Origin: Prevotella sp.
GTDB taxonomy: Bacteria; Bacteroidota; Bacteroidia; Bacteroidales; Bacteroidaceae
Length of the DNA stretch: 36,101 nucleotides
NCBI GenBank assembly: GCA_017395215.1
Contig: JAFPVW010000135.1
Location: 1-36,101 of the forward strand
Reading direction: 5' to 3'
Part shown: piece after piece, positions 7,435 to 14,297 of the stretch
Numbering within the stretch: the stretch's first letter is position 1
Layout of the letters: the number at the start of each line of letters is the position of its first letter
The notes under the pieces: model-generated
What the model saw: only the letters and a program-made list of their open reading frames with translations
Told to the model about the DNA's origin: nothing
The model's database searches: none
Position numbers and translations under genes: made by a program

Positions 7435-7897
7435 TCTCTTCAAAGTGTACGGGAATCTCGCGCTTGATGCTCTGCTCCAACGAGATGAGCGTCTCGGTGG
7501 ACATCACGCCGTGGATGCCCTGCAGACAGCCGTTAAGCAGCTCCATCAGCTGCTCGTTGTCGCGGGCATAGAGTTTGACGAGCATGGTGTAGGGACCCGT
7601 GGTGAAGTGGCACTCCACCACCTCGGGGATGTGCTGCAGCTCCTCGACCACATCCTTGTACATGGAGCCTTTCTCAAGGGTGATGCCCACGTAGGTACAG
7701 GTGCTGTAGCCGAGGCTCTTGGGGTTCACGTCGAAGCCGCTGCCCGTGATGACGCCGGCCTCTATCAGATGCTGTACGCGCTGATGAATAGCCGCGCGCG
7801 ACACATTGCATTCTGCTGCGACATCCTTGAACGGGATGCGCGCATTCTTTGACAAGATGCTCAGAATTTTCTTGTCGAGATTGTCGATTTTTTCCAT
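7424..7897 (-). CDS. Lrp/AsnC-family transcriptional regulator (157 aa)
   Basis: Lrp/AsnC proteins are DNA-binding regulators of amino acid metabolism that respond to amino acid ligands. The N-terminus (MEKIDNLDKKILSILSKNAR) and the helix-turn-helix (about residues 20-52, FKDVAAECNVSRAAIHQRVQ) are classic. Residues about 68-145 form the RAM/AsnC ligand domain (VGITLEKGSMYKDVVEEL, HFTTGPYTMLVKLYARD). The length is normal for the family. It has its own promoter and is followed after 17 bp by the C26/M19 peptidase, so it may regulate that gene and glutaminyl cyclase; this is inferred from position only. The specific ligand cannot be read from sequence. Confidence 0.95.
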   Translation of the reverse strand: MEKIDNLDKKILSILSKNARIPFKDVAAECNVSRAAIHQRVQHLIEAGVITGSGFDVNPKSLGYSTCTYVGITLEKGSMYKDVVEELQHIPEVVECHFTTGPYTMLVKLYARDNEQLMELLNGCLQGIHGVMSTETLISLEQSIKREIPVHFEEIEK

Positions 7898-7926
7898 GAT
7901 AAAGTGTTTTCGTTACATTTTGTCAG

Positions 7927-7934
7927 CAAAAGTA
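7927..7934 (-). promoter_or_regulatory. -7 promoter box of the Lrp-family gene
   Basis: The minus strand reads TACTTTTG, matching TAnnTTTG, 30 nt upstream of the ATG at 7897. Confidence 0.6.
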
Positions 7935-7971
7935 ACCATTTTTGCTGAATTGAGCAACAAAACTAACGGAA

Positions 7972-8003
7972 AAAATAAAAAAATGTGCCACTTTCGTGGC
8001 ACA
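7972..8003 (-). terminator. Rho-independent terminator of the FKBP operon
   Basis: TGTGCCAC (7984-7991) pairs with GTGGCACA (7996-8003) around a 4-nt loop. On the minus strand it is followed by TTTTTTTATTTTTT. It lies 12 bp past the stop of the last FKBP gene. Confidence 0.9.
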
Positions 8004-8014
8004 TTATAAAGTTT

Positions 8015-8998
8015 TTACTTCTTCTTGGCTGTCTTTTTGGTGTTTTTCGCCGCCGGCTTGGCGGGTTCGGCCTTGGCTGGCTCTGCAGGCTTGTCGCCGA
8101 CAATGCCTACCAGCTCGACATCGAAGATGAGTGCGGAGTAGGGCTTGATGCTGCCTGTGTTGCGCTCGCCGTAGGCCAGCTCCTGCGGAATGAAGAGCTG
8201 CCACTTCGAGCCGACGGGCATCATCGTGAGTGCCTCCGTCCAGCCCTTGATGACCTGGTCGGCACGGAACTCCAGCGGCTTGTCGCCATGCTTCTTCGAG
8301 GCGTCGAAGACGGTGCCGTCAATCAGACGGCCCTCATAGTGTACCTGCACCTTGTCGGTCTTCTGGGGCACCTGGCCTTCGCCCTGCACCAGCACCTTGT
8401 ACTGCAGACCAGAGGCGGTGGTAATGACACCCTCCTTCTTGGCATTCTCCTTCAGGAACTGTACGCCGGCCTCGCGGTTAGCACCGTAGAGCTTCTCGTC
8501 CTTGGCCTTCTTGTCGACCTCCTGTTTCATCTTGAAGAAATCCTCGGCAGCAGCCTGGCTGAAGTGCGTGCTGTCCTGCTTCATAGCGTCGATGAATCCA
8601 CGGTAGAAGAGGTTGGCGACGATGGTGTCGGGAGAGTCCTTGAAGTCGCCGCTGATGCCGGGCAGCATGCGGCTTTTTACCTGGTTGGCAATCTCGGCAC
8701 CGGCTATGCGGGCCTTGGCCTCGGGCGAGTCGCCGGCGTTGATGGCCTCCTCGAAAGCCTTGAGGAACGTGCCGATATTGGCAGAGTCGAGACCGTGCTG
8801 CTGCTTCAGGAACGGCATCAGACCGTTGGTGATAGCCATACCGGCGGCATAGCTGACGGAGTCGGAGCCGTTCTTCAGCTCCACGGGAACGACGACGGGC
8901 TTCTCCTCCACTACTTCCTTTTTCTTCTTCTTTGCATCAACTGTGCAAAAAGAAGCACTCGCCATGACAGCGAGTGCTAATAATACGACCTTCTTCAT
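8015..8998 (-). CDS. Periplasmic FKBP-type peptidyl-prolyl isomerase, FkpA-like (327 aa)
   Basis: FKBP enzymes speed cis-trans isomerisation of prolyl bonds and act as folding helpers. The N-terminal hydrophobic signal ends FCTVDA and is followed directly by a run of lysines, then an FkpA-type helical dimerisation region (about 40-190: [19 protein letters not shown]). The FKBP domain follows (about 200-297): [59 protein letters not shown] Pro/Ala/Lys-rich tail (about 305-327) ends KKTAKKK. Although there is a Cys (FCTVDAK), a lipobox is not convincing, so it is likely soluble periplasmic. It is third in a row of three paralogs, 3 bp after the second, and ends at a terminator. Confidence 0.93.
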   Translation of the reverse strand: MKKVVLLALAVMASASFCTVDAKKKKKEVVEEKPVVVPVELKNGSDSVSYAAGMAITNGLMPFLKQQHGLDSANIGTFLKAFEEAINAGDSPEAKARIAGAEIANQVKSRMLPGISGDFKDSPDTIVANLFYRGFIDAMKQDSTHFSQAAAEDFFKMKQEVDKKAKDEKLYGANREAGVQFLKENAKKEGVITTASGLQYKVLVQGEGQVPQKTDKVQVHYEGRLIDGTVFDASKKHGDKPLEFRADQVIKGWTEALTMMPVGSKWQLFIPQELAYGERNTGSIKPYSALIFDVELVGIVGDKPAEPAKAEPAKPAAKNTKKTAKKK

Positions 8999-9001
8999 TG
9001 T

Positions 9002-9880
9002 TTACTTCTTAGGGTTCACCTCCAAAAGTTCAATCTTGAATACCAGCACTGAGAAGGGCTTGATGATACCCTGCTCACGCTCGCCATAAGCCTGATCCTG
9101 GGGAATGTAAACCTCCCAGATAGAGCCGGCAGGCATGTGGACCATAGCTTCGGTCCAACCCTTGATGGTCTGGTTGCAGCGCAGGGTGATAGGCTCGCCG
9201 CGCTTGTAAGAGCTGTCGAAGACAGAGTCGTTGAGCAGACGGCCCTCGTAGTGTACCTTCACGAGCGAGGTGTCGGCGGGGATGGCACCAGAACCTTCCT
9301 TGATGACCTTGTACTGCACACCGCCATCCAGTGTCTTCACACCTTCCTTCTTGGCGTTCTCAGCGAGGAACTTCTCACCTTCCTCCTTGTTGGGACCATA
9401 GGTCTTCAGCATCTCGCGGGCCTTGATCTCCTGCATCTTGGTCTGAGCAGTTGTCTGAGCCTCCTCGGCGGTCATCAGGCCACCCTTACCAGTGGTTCCG
9501 CTGACGAAACCGGCCATGAAGTTCTTCATCGAGATGGTCTTCGTAGAGTCGTCACCGAACACCTCGTGGTTGATGCCCTTCACCATCTGGTTAGCAATCT
9601 GCTGACCAATCTGGATACCGGCATAGTAGGCGGCCTTCTTCTTGTTGTCGCCAGCGTTGGCGCCTTCGTTCAGACCCTTGATAAACTCGCCCATGTAGGC
9701 GGTGTCTACGCCGAGGCGCTCTACGAGATAGTCCTTCAGACCCTGAGTCTGGGCCATACCGATGGCATAGCTCATGGAGTCGACATCACTCTTCAGGCTG
9801 GCCTTCGGAGTGCCATTGCCGCAAGCGGTGAAGCCCGCAGCCACAATAGCCATAGCGGCTACGATAGATAATTTTTTCAT
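9002..9880 (-). CDS. FKBP-type peptidyl-prolyl isomerase lipoprotein, FkpA-like (292 aa)
   Basis: The protein starts with a lipoprotein signal (VAAGFTAC, Cys at about 20) followed by GNGTPK, so it should be membrane-anchored in the periplasm. Residues about 30-190 are the helical dimerisation/chaperone region (SMSYAIGMAQTQGLKDYL). The FKBP domain (about 200-290) contains VKVHYEGRLLNDSVFDSSYK, IKGWTEAMVHMPAGS and YGEREQGIIKPFSVLVFKIEL. It is the middle gene of three FKBP paralogs. Its start is preceded by a six-unit 8-bp repeat array, and its stop is 3 bp from the next start, indicating one transcript. Confidence 0.94.
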   Translation of the reverse strand: MKKLSIVAAMAIVAAGFTACGNGTPKASLKSDVDSMSYAIGMAQTQGLKDYLVERLGVDTAYMGEFIKGLNEGANAGDNKKKAAYYAGIQIGQQIANQMVKGINHEVFGDDSTKTISMKNFMAGFVSGTTGKGGLMTAEEAQTTAQTKMQEIKAREMLKTYGPNKEEGEKFLAENAKKEGVKTLDGGVQYKVIKEGSGAIPADTSLVKVHYEGRLLNDSVFDSSYKRGEPITLRCNQTIKGWTEAMVHMPAGSIWEVYIPQDQAYGEREQGIIKPFSVLVFKIELLEVNPKK

Positions 9881-9896
9881 TGCTTTTTGTTTTTTT

Positions 9897-9944
9897 ATTA
9901 TTCGATGTTTCGATATTTCGATATTCCGATGTTACGATGTATCG
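9897..9944 (-). repeat. 8-bp tandem repeat (CGAAACAT family) between two FKBP genes
   Basis: On the minus strand six consecutive 8-mers (CGATACAT, CGTAACAT, CGGAATAT, CGAAATAT, CGAAACAT, CGAATAAT) fill the gap from the upstream stop (9948) to about 17 nt before the ATG at 9880. The same 8-bp unit forms the array upstream of the RND pump start at 18557-18596. Confidence 0.85.
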
Positions 9945-9947
9945 AGG

Positions 9948-10553
9948 CTAAACCACCTCAATCAGCTCCACGTCGAAGATCAGCGTTGCAAACGGGGGAA
10001 TCATCTGTCCGGCACCGCCCTCGCCGTAAGCCAGGCGGTAGGGGATGAAGAAGCGGTACTTGGCCCCCTCCTGCATCAGCTGCAGGCCCTCGGTCCAGCC
10101 TGCAATGACCTGCTGCAGGGGGAACGTGGCAGGCTCGCCGCGCTGAACGCTGCTGTCGAACACTGTTCCGTCGATGAGGAAGCCCTCGTAGTGGCACTTC
10201 ACGGTGTCCTTGGCGCTGGGCTTCTTGCCGTTACCCTCTTTCAGCACCTGATACTGCAGGCCGCTGGGCAGCGTGACGACGCCTTCCTTCTTGGCATTCT
10301 CGGCCAGATACTTCTCGCCGGCCTCCTTATGAGCCTTGCCCTGCACGGCACGCTCGGCATTGAGCTTCTCTTCCTTCTTTGCAAAATAATCCTGTACAAT
10401 CTGCTGTGCGTCGCGGTGCTGAACCTTCAGTTCGCTGCCGCTGACAACGTCCTTGATGGCCTGAGCAAAATCGTCGATGTTCAGGTCAGAGGCACCCATC
10501 TGTGCCAACTGCTGACCAATGCCCAGACCAAGGGCATAACTTACTTTATCCAT
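9948..10553 (-). CDS. Cytoplasmic FKBP-type peptidyl-prolyl isomerase, FklB-like (201 aa)
   Basis: It begins MDKVSYALGLGIGQQLAQMG with no signal peptide, so it is expected in the cytoplasm, as for FklB. A helical N-terminal region (1-105) precedes the FKBP domain (about 110-200): [45 protein letters not shown] and IPPFATLIFDVEL. It is the promoter-proximal member of the three-gene FKBP operon. The other two members have export signals, so the operon supplies isomerases to at least two compartments. The length matches FklB (about 206). Confidence 0.93.
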   Translation of the reverse strand: MDKVSYALGLGIGQQLAQMGASDLNIDDFAQAIKDVVSGSELKVQHRDAQQIVQDYFAKKEEKLNAERAVQGKAHKEAGEKYLAENAKKEGVVTLPSGLQYQVLKEGNGKKPSAKDTVKCHYEGFLIDGTVFDSSVQRGEPATFPLQQVIAGWTEGLQLMQEGAKYRFFIPYRLAYGEGGAGQMIPPFATLIFDVELIEVV

Positions 10554-10596
10554 GCTTTCTCTTTAATAATAAGGTACAAATTTTCGAAAATCGGCG

Positions 10597-10604
10597 CAAA
10601 GGTA
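10597..10604 (-). promoter_or_regulatory. -7 promoter box of the FKBP operon
   Basis: The minus strand reads TACCTTTG (TAnnTTTG), about 44 nt upstream of the fklB-like ATG. Confidence 0.6.
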
Positions 10605-10614
10605 CTACTTTTTA

Positions 10615-10651
10615 GGGAGTTAAAGGAGTTAAAGGAGTTAAAAGGAGTTAA
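10615..10651 (+). repeat. 9-bp tandem repeat GGAGTTAAA, four copies
   Basis: Four copies of GGAGTTAAA (one with an extra A) lie in the divergent promoter region, just upstream of the sirtuin promoter box. Confidence 0.9.
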
Positions 10652-10679
10652 AGGCCGCCACCTTTTGACCTAAAATGCG

Positions 10680-10687
10680 TATATTTG
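10680..10687 (+). promoter_or_regulatory. -7 promoter box of the sirtuin gene
   Basis: TATATTTG matches TAnnTTTG, 22 nt upstream of the ATG at 10710. A clear -33 box at proper spacing is not seen; the 9-bp repeats occupy that area. Confidence 0.55.
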
Positions 10688-10709
10688 CACAAATTTAATC
10701 GTTTTGTGT

Positions 10710-11402
10710 ATGAAAAAGATAGTTGTATTGACTGGTGCCGGCATGTCGGTGGAGAGCGGCTTGAAGACTTTCCGCGATGCCGACGGACTGTGGGAGGAAT
10801 ATCCCGTAGCACAGGTGGCCACCCACGAGGGATGGCTGGCCGACCCCACGCTGGTGACGAACTTCTATAACATGCTGCGCAAGAAGTGCTGGGGCGTGAA
10901 GCCCAACGAGGGACACAAGCTCGTGGCAGCCCTCGAGCAGAAGTACGACGTGACAGTGGTGACGCAGAACGTCGACAACCTGCACGAGCAGGCCGGCTCG
11001 TCGAAGGTCATCCACCTGCACGGCGAACTGATGAAGGTTTGCTCGAGCAACGATGTCGACGACCCGCGCTACATCCAGCAGCTGACGCCCGACAACTGCG
11101 AGATTGCCCCCGGCACGAAGGCCGGCGACGGCTCGCTGCTGCGCCCCTACATCGTCTTCTTCGGCGAGGCTGTGCCAAACATCGGCATCGCTGCCGACGA
11201 GGTGCAGGAGGCCGACATCCTGATTATCATCGGCACGTCGCTGGTGGTCTATCCCGCCGCCGGACTGCTGCACTACGCCCGCCCCTCGACGCCCGTCTAC
11301 CTGATCGACCCGAACCCCGTCTCGGCTGGCGCTCGCGTGAAGCAGATTCAGAAGGGTGCCTCCGAGGGCATGAAGGAGCTCTACGAAATCCTCATGGCCT
11401 GA
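10710..11402 (+). CDS. Sir2-family NAD-dependent protein deacylase lacking the zinc cysteines (230 aa)
   Basis: Sirtuins remove acyl groups from lysines, or transfer ADP-ribose, using NAD+. Visible motifs are GAGMSVESGLKTFRD (residues 9-23), TQNVDNLHEQAG (85-96, NAD site), HLHGEL (102-107, catalytic His), FGEAVP (141-146) and GTSLVVYPA (165-173). The start is ATG 10710; an upstream TTG would add two residues but sits too near the promoter. The usual small domain with two Cys-x-x-Cys pairs is absent: Cys occur only singly (60, 111, 120). That matches a Bacteroidetes sirtuin subgroup known to lack zinc binding (from memory). It is transcribed divergently from the FKBP operon and followed by a large hairpin. 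The substrate is unknown. Confidence 0.93.
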   Translation: MKKIVVLTGAGMSVESGLKTFRDADGLWEEYPVAQVATHEGWLADPTLVTNFYNMLRKKCWGVKPNEGHKLVAALEQKYDVTVVTQNVDNLHEQAGSSKVIHLHGELMKVCSSNDVDDPRYIQQLTPDNCEIAPGTKAGDGSLLRPYIVFFGEAVPNIGIAADEVQEADILIIIGTSLVVYPAAGLLHYARPSTPVYLIDPNPVSAGARVKQIQKGASEGMKELYEILMA

Positions 11403-11441
11403 ACTTCTGGCATATAATTGTTATTCACAGGAATTACCCTG

Positions 11442-11500
11442 CACTTCCTACACTCCCTACACCTGTTGAACTTTCTTAGGTGTAGGGAGTGTAGGAAGTG
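11442..11500. repeat. 23-bp perfect inverted repeat built from CCTACAC-type units
   Basis: The left arm (11442-11464) and right arm (11478-11500) are exact reverse complements around a 13-nt loop. Each arm contains short repeats (CCTACACTCCCTACACC). It follows the sirtuin stop by about 40 bp. No T-tract follows, so it is a strong RNA or cruciform structure but not a standard terminator. Confidence 0.92.
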
Positions 11501-11616
11501 TAGGATACAAAGTGCGAATGGCAACTATAATAGCAAAAACAGCCGGAATAATCGACAAAACCACGCTCGCCGCCAGCCTTCGGAGGCAGGAACCGACACT
11601 CGAACCGACACCCTGA

Positions 11617-11656
11617 CGTAAACCCCCGCCTTTTGCGCAAAAGGCGGGGGTTTACG
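11617..11656. repeat. 40-nt perfect palindrome
   Basis: The segment from CGTAAACCCCCGCC to GGCGGGGGTTTACG, with TTTTGCGCAAAA at its centre, is its own reverse complement over 40 nt. It could be a bidirectional transcription stop, a protein-binding palindrome or a mobile-element remnant. Confidence 0.92.
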
Positions 11657-11768
11657 AGCAAAAGGCGCCGGGTTTTAGGGAAACGGCATCGCCTCTGCTG
11701 AAGATATTGTATGGAAAGTGTATATTTACAAGAATACAGGGGCAAATATGCACTTTCTTTGCATTTTC

Positions 11769-11800
11769 TTTGGCATTTCGGGCAAAAATGAATAATTTTG
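11769..11800 (+). promoter_or_regulatory. Promoter of korA (TTTG, 20-nt spacer, TAATTTTG)
   Basis: TTTG (11769-11772) and TAATTTTG (11793-11800) are separated by 20 nt, the same geometry as the higA-like and 25.7-kb promoters in this window. The ATG at 11841 lies 40 nt downstream. Confidence 0.75.
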
Positions 11801-11840
11801 CAGCCGATTTTGCAAAACGTAGTTTAAAACTAAATAGAAA

Positions 11841-13763
11841 ATGGCAGAAGTTTTAGAAGTGAAGGAGCTGGACCAGGTTGTTGTCCGCTTCTCGGGTGAC
11901 TCCGGCGACGGTATGCAGTTGGCCGGAAACATTTTTTCAACCGTCAGCGCCACGGTGGGAAACGGCATCTCGACGTTTCCCGACTACCCCGCTGACATCC
12001 GCGCCCCGCAAGGCTCGCTGACGGGCGTCTCGGGCTTTCAGGTACACATCGGAGCGGGCAAGGTCTACACGCCCGGCGACAAGTGCGACGTGCTGGTGGC
12101 CATGAACGCCGCCGCGCTGAAGACGCAGTACCGCTACGCCAAGCCCGGCGCAACGATTATCATCGACACCGACTCGTTCGGTCCGAAGGATCTGGAGAAG
12201 GCACAGTTCAAGACCGAGGACTACCTCGGCGAGATGGGCATCGACCCCGACCGCGTCATCCAGTGCCCGCTGACAACGATGGTGAAACAAGCACTCATGC
12301 CAGCCCCCCCTTCAGCCCCCGAGGGGGCCACAATAGTTGGCAAGAGTAATGAAGCCCCCTCGGGGGCAGTAGGGGGGGCCAGCATCGATATGAAGTCTGT
12401 TTTGAAGTGCCGCAATATGTTCGCACTGGGACTCGTCTGCTGGCTCTTCGACCGCGACCTCAACCTGGTGGCCAACTTCCTGCGTGAGAAGTTCGCCAAG
12501 AAACCCGCCATTGCCGAGGCTAACATCAAGGTGATTCAGGCCGGCTGGGACTACGGCCACAACACCCACTCGTCGACGGTCAACGTCTACCGCGTGGAGT
12601 CGAAGGTGAAGGAGCCCGGACGCTATATGGACATTACGGGTAACAAGGCCACAGCCTACGGCTTCATCGCCGCTGCCGAGAAGGCCGGACTGAAGCTCTA
12701 CCTCGGCTCCTACCCTATCACACCGGCCACCGACGTGCTCCACGAGCTGTCGAAGCACAAGTCGTGCGGCGTCATCACCGTGCAGTGCGAGGACGAAATC
12801 TCGGGCTGCGCTTCGGCCCTCGGCGCCTCGTTCGCCGGAGCCCTCGGCGTGACCAGCACCTCCGGCCCCGGCATCTGCCTGAAGTCAGAGGCCATGAACC
12901 TGGCCGTCATCATGGAGCTGCCGCTCGTCGTGCTCGACGTGCAGCGCGGCGGTCCTGCCACCGGTCTGCCCACTAAGTCGGAACAGACCGACCTGCTGCA
13001 GGCTCTCTTCGGCCGCAACGGCGAGAGCCCCATGCCGGTGATGGCTGCCACCAGTCCCACCGACTGCTTCGACGCCGCCTACCAGGCTTGCAAGATGGCA
13101 CTGGAGCACATGACGCCCGTCGTGCTGCTGACCGATGCCTTCGTGGCCAACGGCTCGGGAGCCTTCAAACTGCCCGAGATGGACAAGCTCGACCCCATCA
13201 ATCCGCCATACGTGCCCGAGGATCTGAAGGGCAAGTGGACACCCTACATGCGTGCCGAGAACGGCACCCGCTACTGGGCTGTGCCCGGTCGTGAGGGCTT
13301 CGCCCACATCCTCGGCGGACTGGAGAAGGACAGCAATACCGGTGCCATCTCCACCAATCCTGAGAACCACGACCTGATGACGCGCCTGCGCCAGCAGAAG
13401 ATTGCCAACATCGAGGTGCCCGACCTGGAGGTCAGCGGCGACGTCGACGATGCCGACCTGCTGATTGTGGGCTTCGGCTCTACCTACGGCCACTTGCACT
13501 CGGCCATGGACGAACTCCGCCAGAAAGGCTACAAGGTGGCTCAGGCTCACTTCAAGTACCTGAACCCGCTGCCCAAGAACACCGCCGCCGTGCTCTCTAA
13601 ATATAATAAGGTGGTGGTGGCCGAGCAGAACATGGGTCAGCTCGCCGCCTACCTGCGCATGAAGGTCGACGGCTTCGTGCCCTACCAGTTCAATCAGGTA
13701 AAGGGCCAGCCGTTCGTGGTCGAAGAACTCGTCAATGCGTTCGAAGAGATAATTAAGAAATAA
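11841..13763 (+). CDS. korA: 2-oxoacid:ferredoxin oxidoreductase (2-oxoglutarate type), fused gamma-alpha subunit (640 aa)
   Basis: KorA with KorB catalyses CoA-dependent oxidative decarboxylation of a 2-oxoacid with reduction of ferredoxin, or the reverse; the KorAB type generally acts on 2-oxoglutarate. The N-terminal gamma domain starts VVVRFSGDSGDGMQLAG and includes FPDYPADIRAPQGSLTGVSG and GDKCDVLVAMNAAALK (about residues 12-180). The alpha domain starts at about residue 270 (TAYGFIAAAEKAGLKLYLGS, YPITPATDVLHELSKH) and includes VQRGGPATGLPTKSEQTDL; the C-terminal region ends GQPFVVEELVNAFEE. An 85-bp palindromic element is inserted in frame at residues about 153-181, before the conserved KNMFALG-like stretch (CRNMFALGLVCWLFDRDL). 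The korB gene is 600 bp downstream, separated by the GxxExxY element. Strict substrate choice (2-oxoglutarate versus a branched acid) is not certain. Confidence 0.93.
   Translation: MAEVLEVKELDQVVVRFSGDSGDGMQLAGNIFSTVSATVGNGISTFPDYPADIRAPQGSLTGVSGFQVHIGAGKVYTPGDKCDVLVAMNAAALKTQYRYAKPGATIIIDTDSFGPKDLEKAQFKTEDYLGEMGIDPDRVIQCPLTTMVKQALMPAPPSAPEGATIVGKSNEAPSGAVGGASIDMKSVLKCRNMFALGLVCWLFDRDLNLVANFLREKFAKKPAIAEANIKVIQAGWDYGHNTHSSTVNVYRVESKVKEPGRYMDITGNKATAYGFIAAAEKAGLKLYLGSYPITPATDVLHELSKHKSCGVITVQCEDEISGCASALGASFAGALGVTSTSGPGICLKSEAMNLAVIMELPLVVLDVQRGGPATGLPTKSEQTDLLQALFGRNGESPMPVMAATSPTDCFDAAYQACKMALEHMTPVVLLTDAFVANGSGAFKLPEMDKLDPINPPYVPEDLKGKWTPYMRAENGTRYWAVPGREGFAHILGGLEKDSNTGAISTNPENHDLMTRLRQQKIANIEVPDLEVSGDVDDADLLIVGFGSTYGHLHSAMDELRQKGYKVAQAHFKYLNPLPKNTAAVLSKYNKVVVAEQNMGQLAAYLRMKVDGFVPYQFNQVKGQPFVVEELVNAFEEIIKK
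12299..12383 (+). repeat. REPIN-like palindromic element inserted in frame in korA
   Basis: A left arm (12299-12328) and a right arm (12354-12383), each 30 nt, are imperfect reverse complements (about 5 differences). Each arm contains its own CCCCCGAGGGGG-type hairpin, and a 25-nt centre separates them. The element is open in the korA frame and encodes a Pro/Ala/Gly/Ser-rich stretch (APPSAPEGA ... EAPSGAVGGAS). Confidence 0.88.
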
Positions 13764-13784
13764 ATCAATCAATAGAAAACAAAG

Positions 13785-13912
13785 ATTTAAAGATTTAAAA
13801 GATTTTTGGCCTTGGAGGATTTAAAGATTTAAAAGATTTTTGGCCTTGGAGGGTTTAAAGATTTAAAAGATTTTTGGCCTTGGAGGATTTAAAGATTTAA
13901 AAGATTTTTGGT
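13785..13912 (+). repeat. 34-bp tandem repeat, nearly four copies
   Basis: The unit GGATTTAAAGATTTAAAAGA followed by TTTTTGGCCTTGGA repeats with a period of exactly 34 bp: the TTGG anchors fall at 13808, 13842, 13876 and 13910. One copy has GGGTTT in place of GGATTT, and the last copy diverges (GGTTATGG) where it meets the GxxExxY start. The unit contains the left inverted repeat of the element. Confidence 0.95.
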
Positions 13913-13913
13913 T

Positions 13914-14297
13914 ATGGTTTACACAAGTGGAGTTGAGACACACGAGATAATAGGTGCGGCAATGGCTGTCCACCGTGAACTCGGGTGTGGCTTTACCGAA
14001 AAAGTGTACCAGGATGCTCTCGAAATTGAATTACAACATCGTCAGATTCCTTATAAACGCGAATATCCGCTACATGCCACATACAGAGGAGTGGTACTGA
14101 AGACAGCGTTTGTTCCTGATTTTATATGCTATGACCAAATCGTAGTGGAGCTGAAAGCAGTTAAGGAACTGGAGAATATCTTTCGTGCCCAAGCCATGAA
14201 TTATGCAAAGGTAGCTGGTTGCAAGATTGCTGTACTCTTGAATTTTGGCGAGACGTCATTGAAATATGAGCGTTACAACATTCAGCAAAATCCATAA
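13914..14297 (+). CDS. GxxExxY family protein (PD-(D/E)XK nuclease-like, 127 aa)
   Basis: The family signature is present as GFTEKVY (G-x-x-E-x-x-Y), preceded by IIGAAMAVHRELG. The second half carries a PD...ELK pattern (VPDFICYDQIVVELKAVKEL) as in PD-(D/E)XK nucleases, followed by RAQAMNYAKVAGCKIAVLLNFG. The acidic and Lys positions expected of an active nuclease fold are kept, but activity is unproven for this family. ATG 13914 is chosen; an upstream in-frame TTG (13908) lies within the last 34-bp repeat. Base composition is more AT-rich and codon use differs from the GC-rich korA and korB on either side, suggesting separate origin. Flanking inverted repeats suggest that ORF and flanks arrived together. 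It would be cotranscribed with korAB. Confidence 0.9.
   Translation: MVYTSGVETHEIIGAAMAVHRELGCGFTEKVYQDALEIELQHRQIPYKREYPLHATYRGVVLKTAFVPDFICYDQIVVELKAVKELENIFRAQAMNYAKVAGCKIAVLLNFGETSLKYERYNIQQNP

Larger units (their letters stand above)
11403..11840. other. 438-bp intergenic region between sirtuin and korA
   Basis: It holds a 23-bp perfect hairpin (11442-11500), a 40-nt perfect palindrome (11617-11656) and the korA promoter (11769-11800). No coding region is convincing. Near 11591-11615 the minus strand shows a T-arm-like GGTTCGAG, but no tRNA cloverleaf could be drawn. Confidence 0.6.

Noticed and set aside
7984-8003. Hairpin near the Lrp gene considered as an operator.
   Set aside because: A long T-run follows on the minus strand 12 bp after the FKBP stop, so it is better explained as a terminator.
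11560-11660. A possible tRNA or integration-site remnant: GGTTCGAG-type T-arm on the minus strand near the 40-nt palindrome.
   Set aside because: No acceptor stem, anticodon arm or D-arm could be paired with it, so it is not called as a tRNA.
13908-13913. TTG start two codons upstream for the GxxExxY protein.
   Set aside because: It lies inside the last copy of the 34-bp repeat, and an ATG follows at 13914.
13914-14297. Element considered as a CRISPR array because of the regular 34-bp repeat to its left.
   Set aside because: The repeats are directly head-to-tail with no spacers between them.
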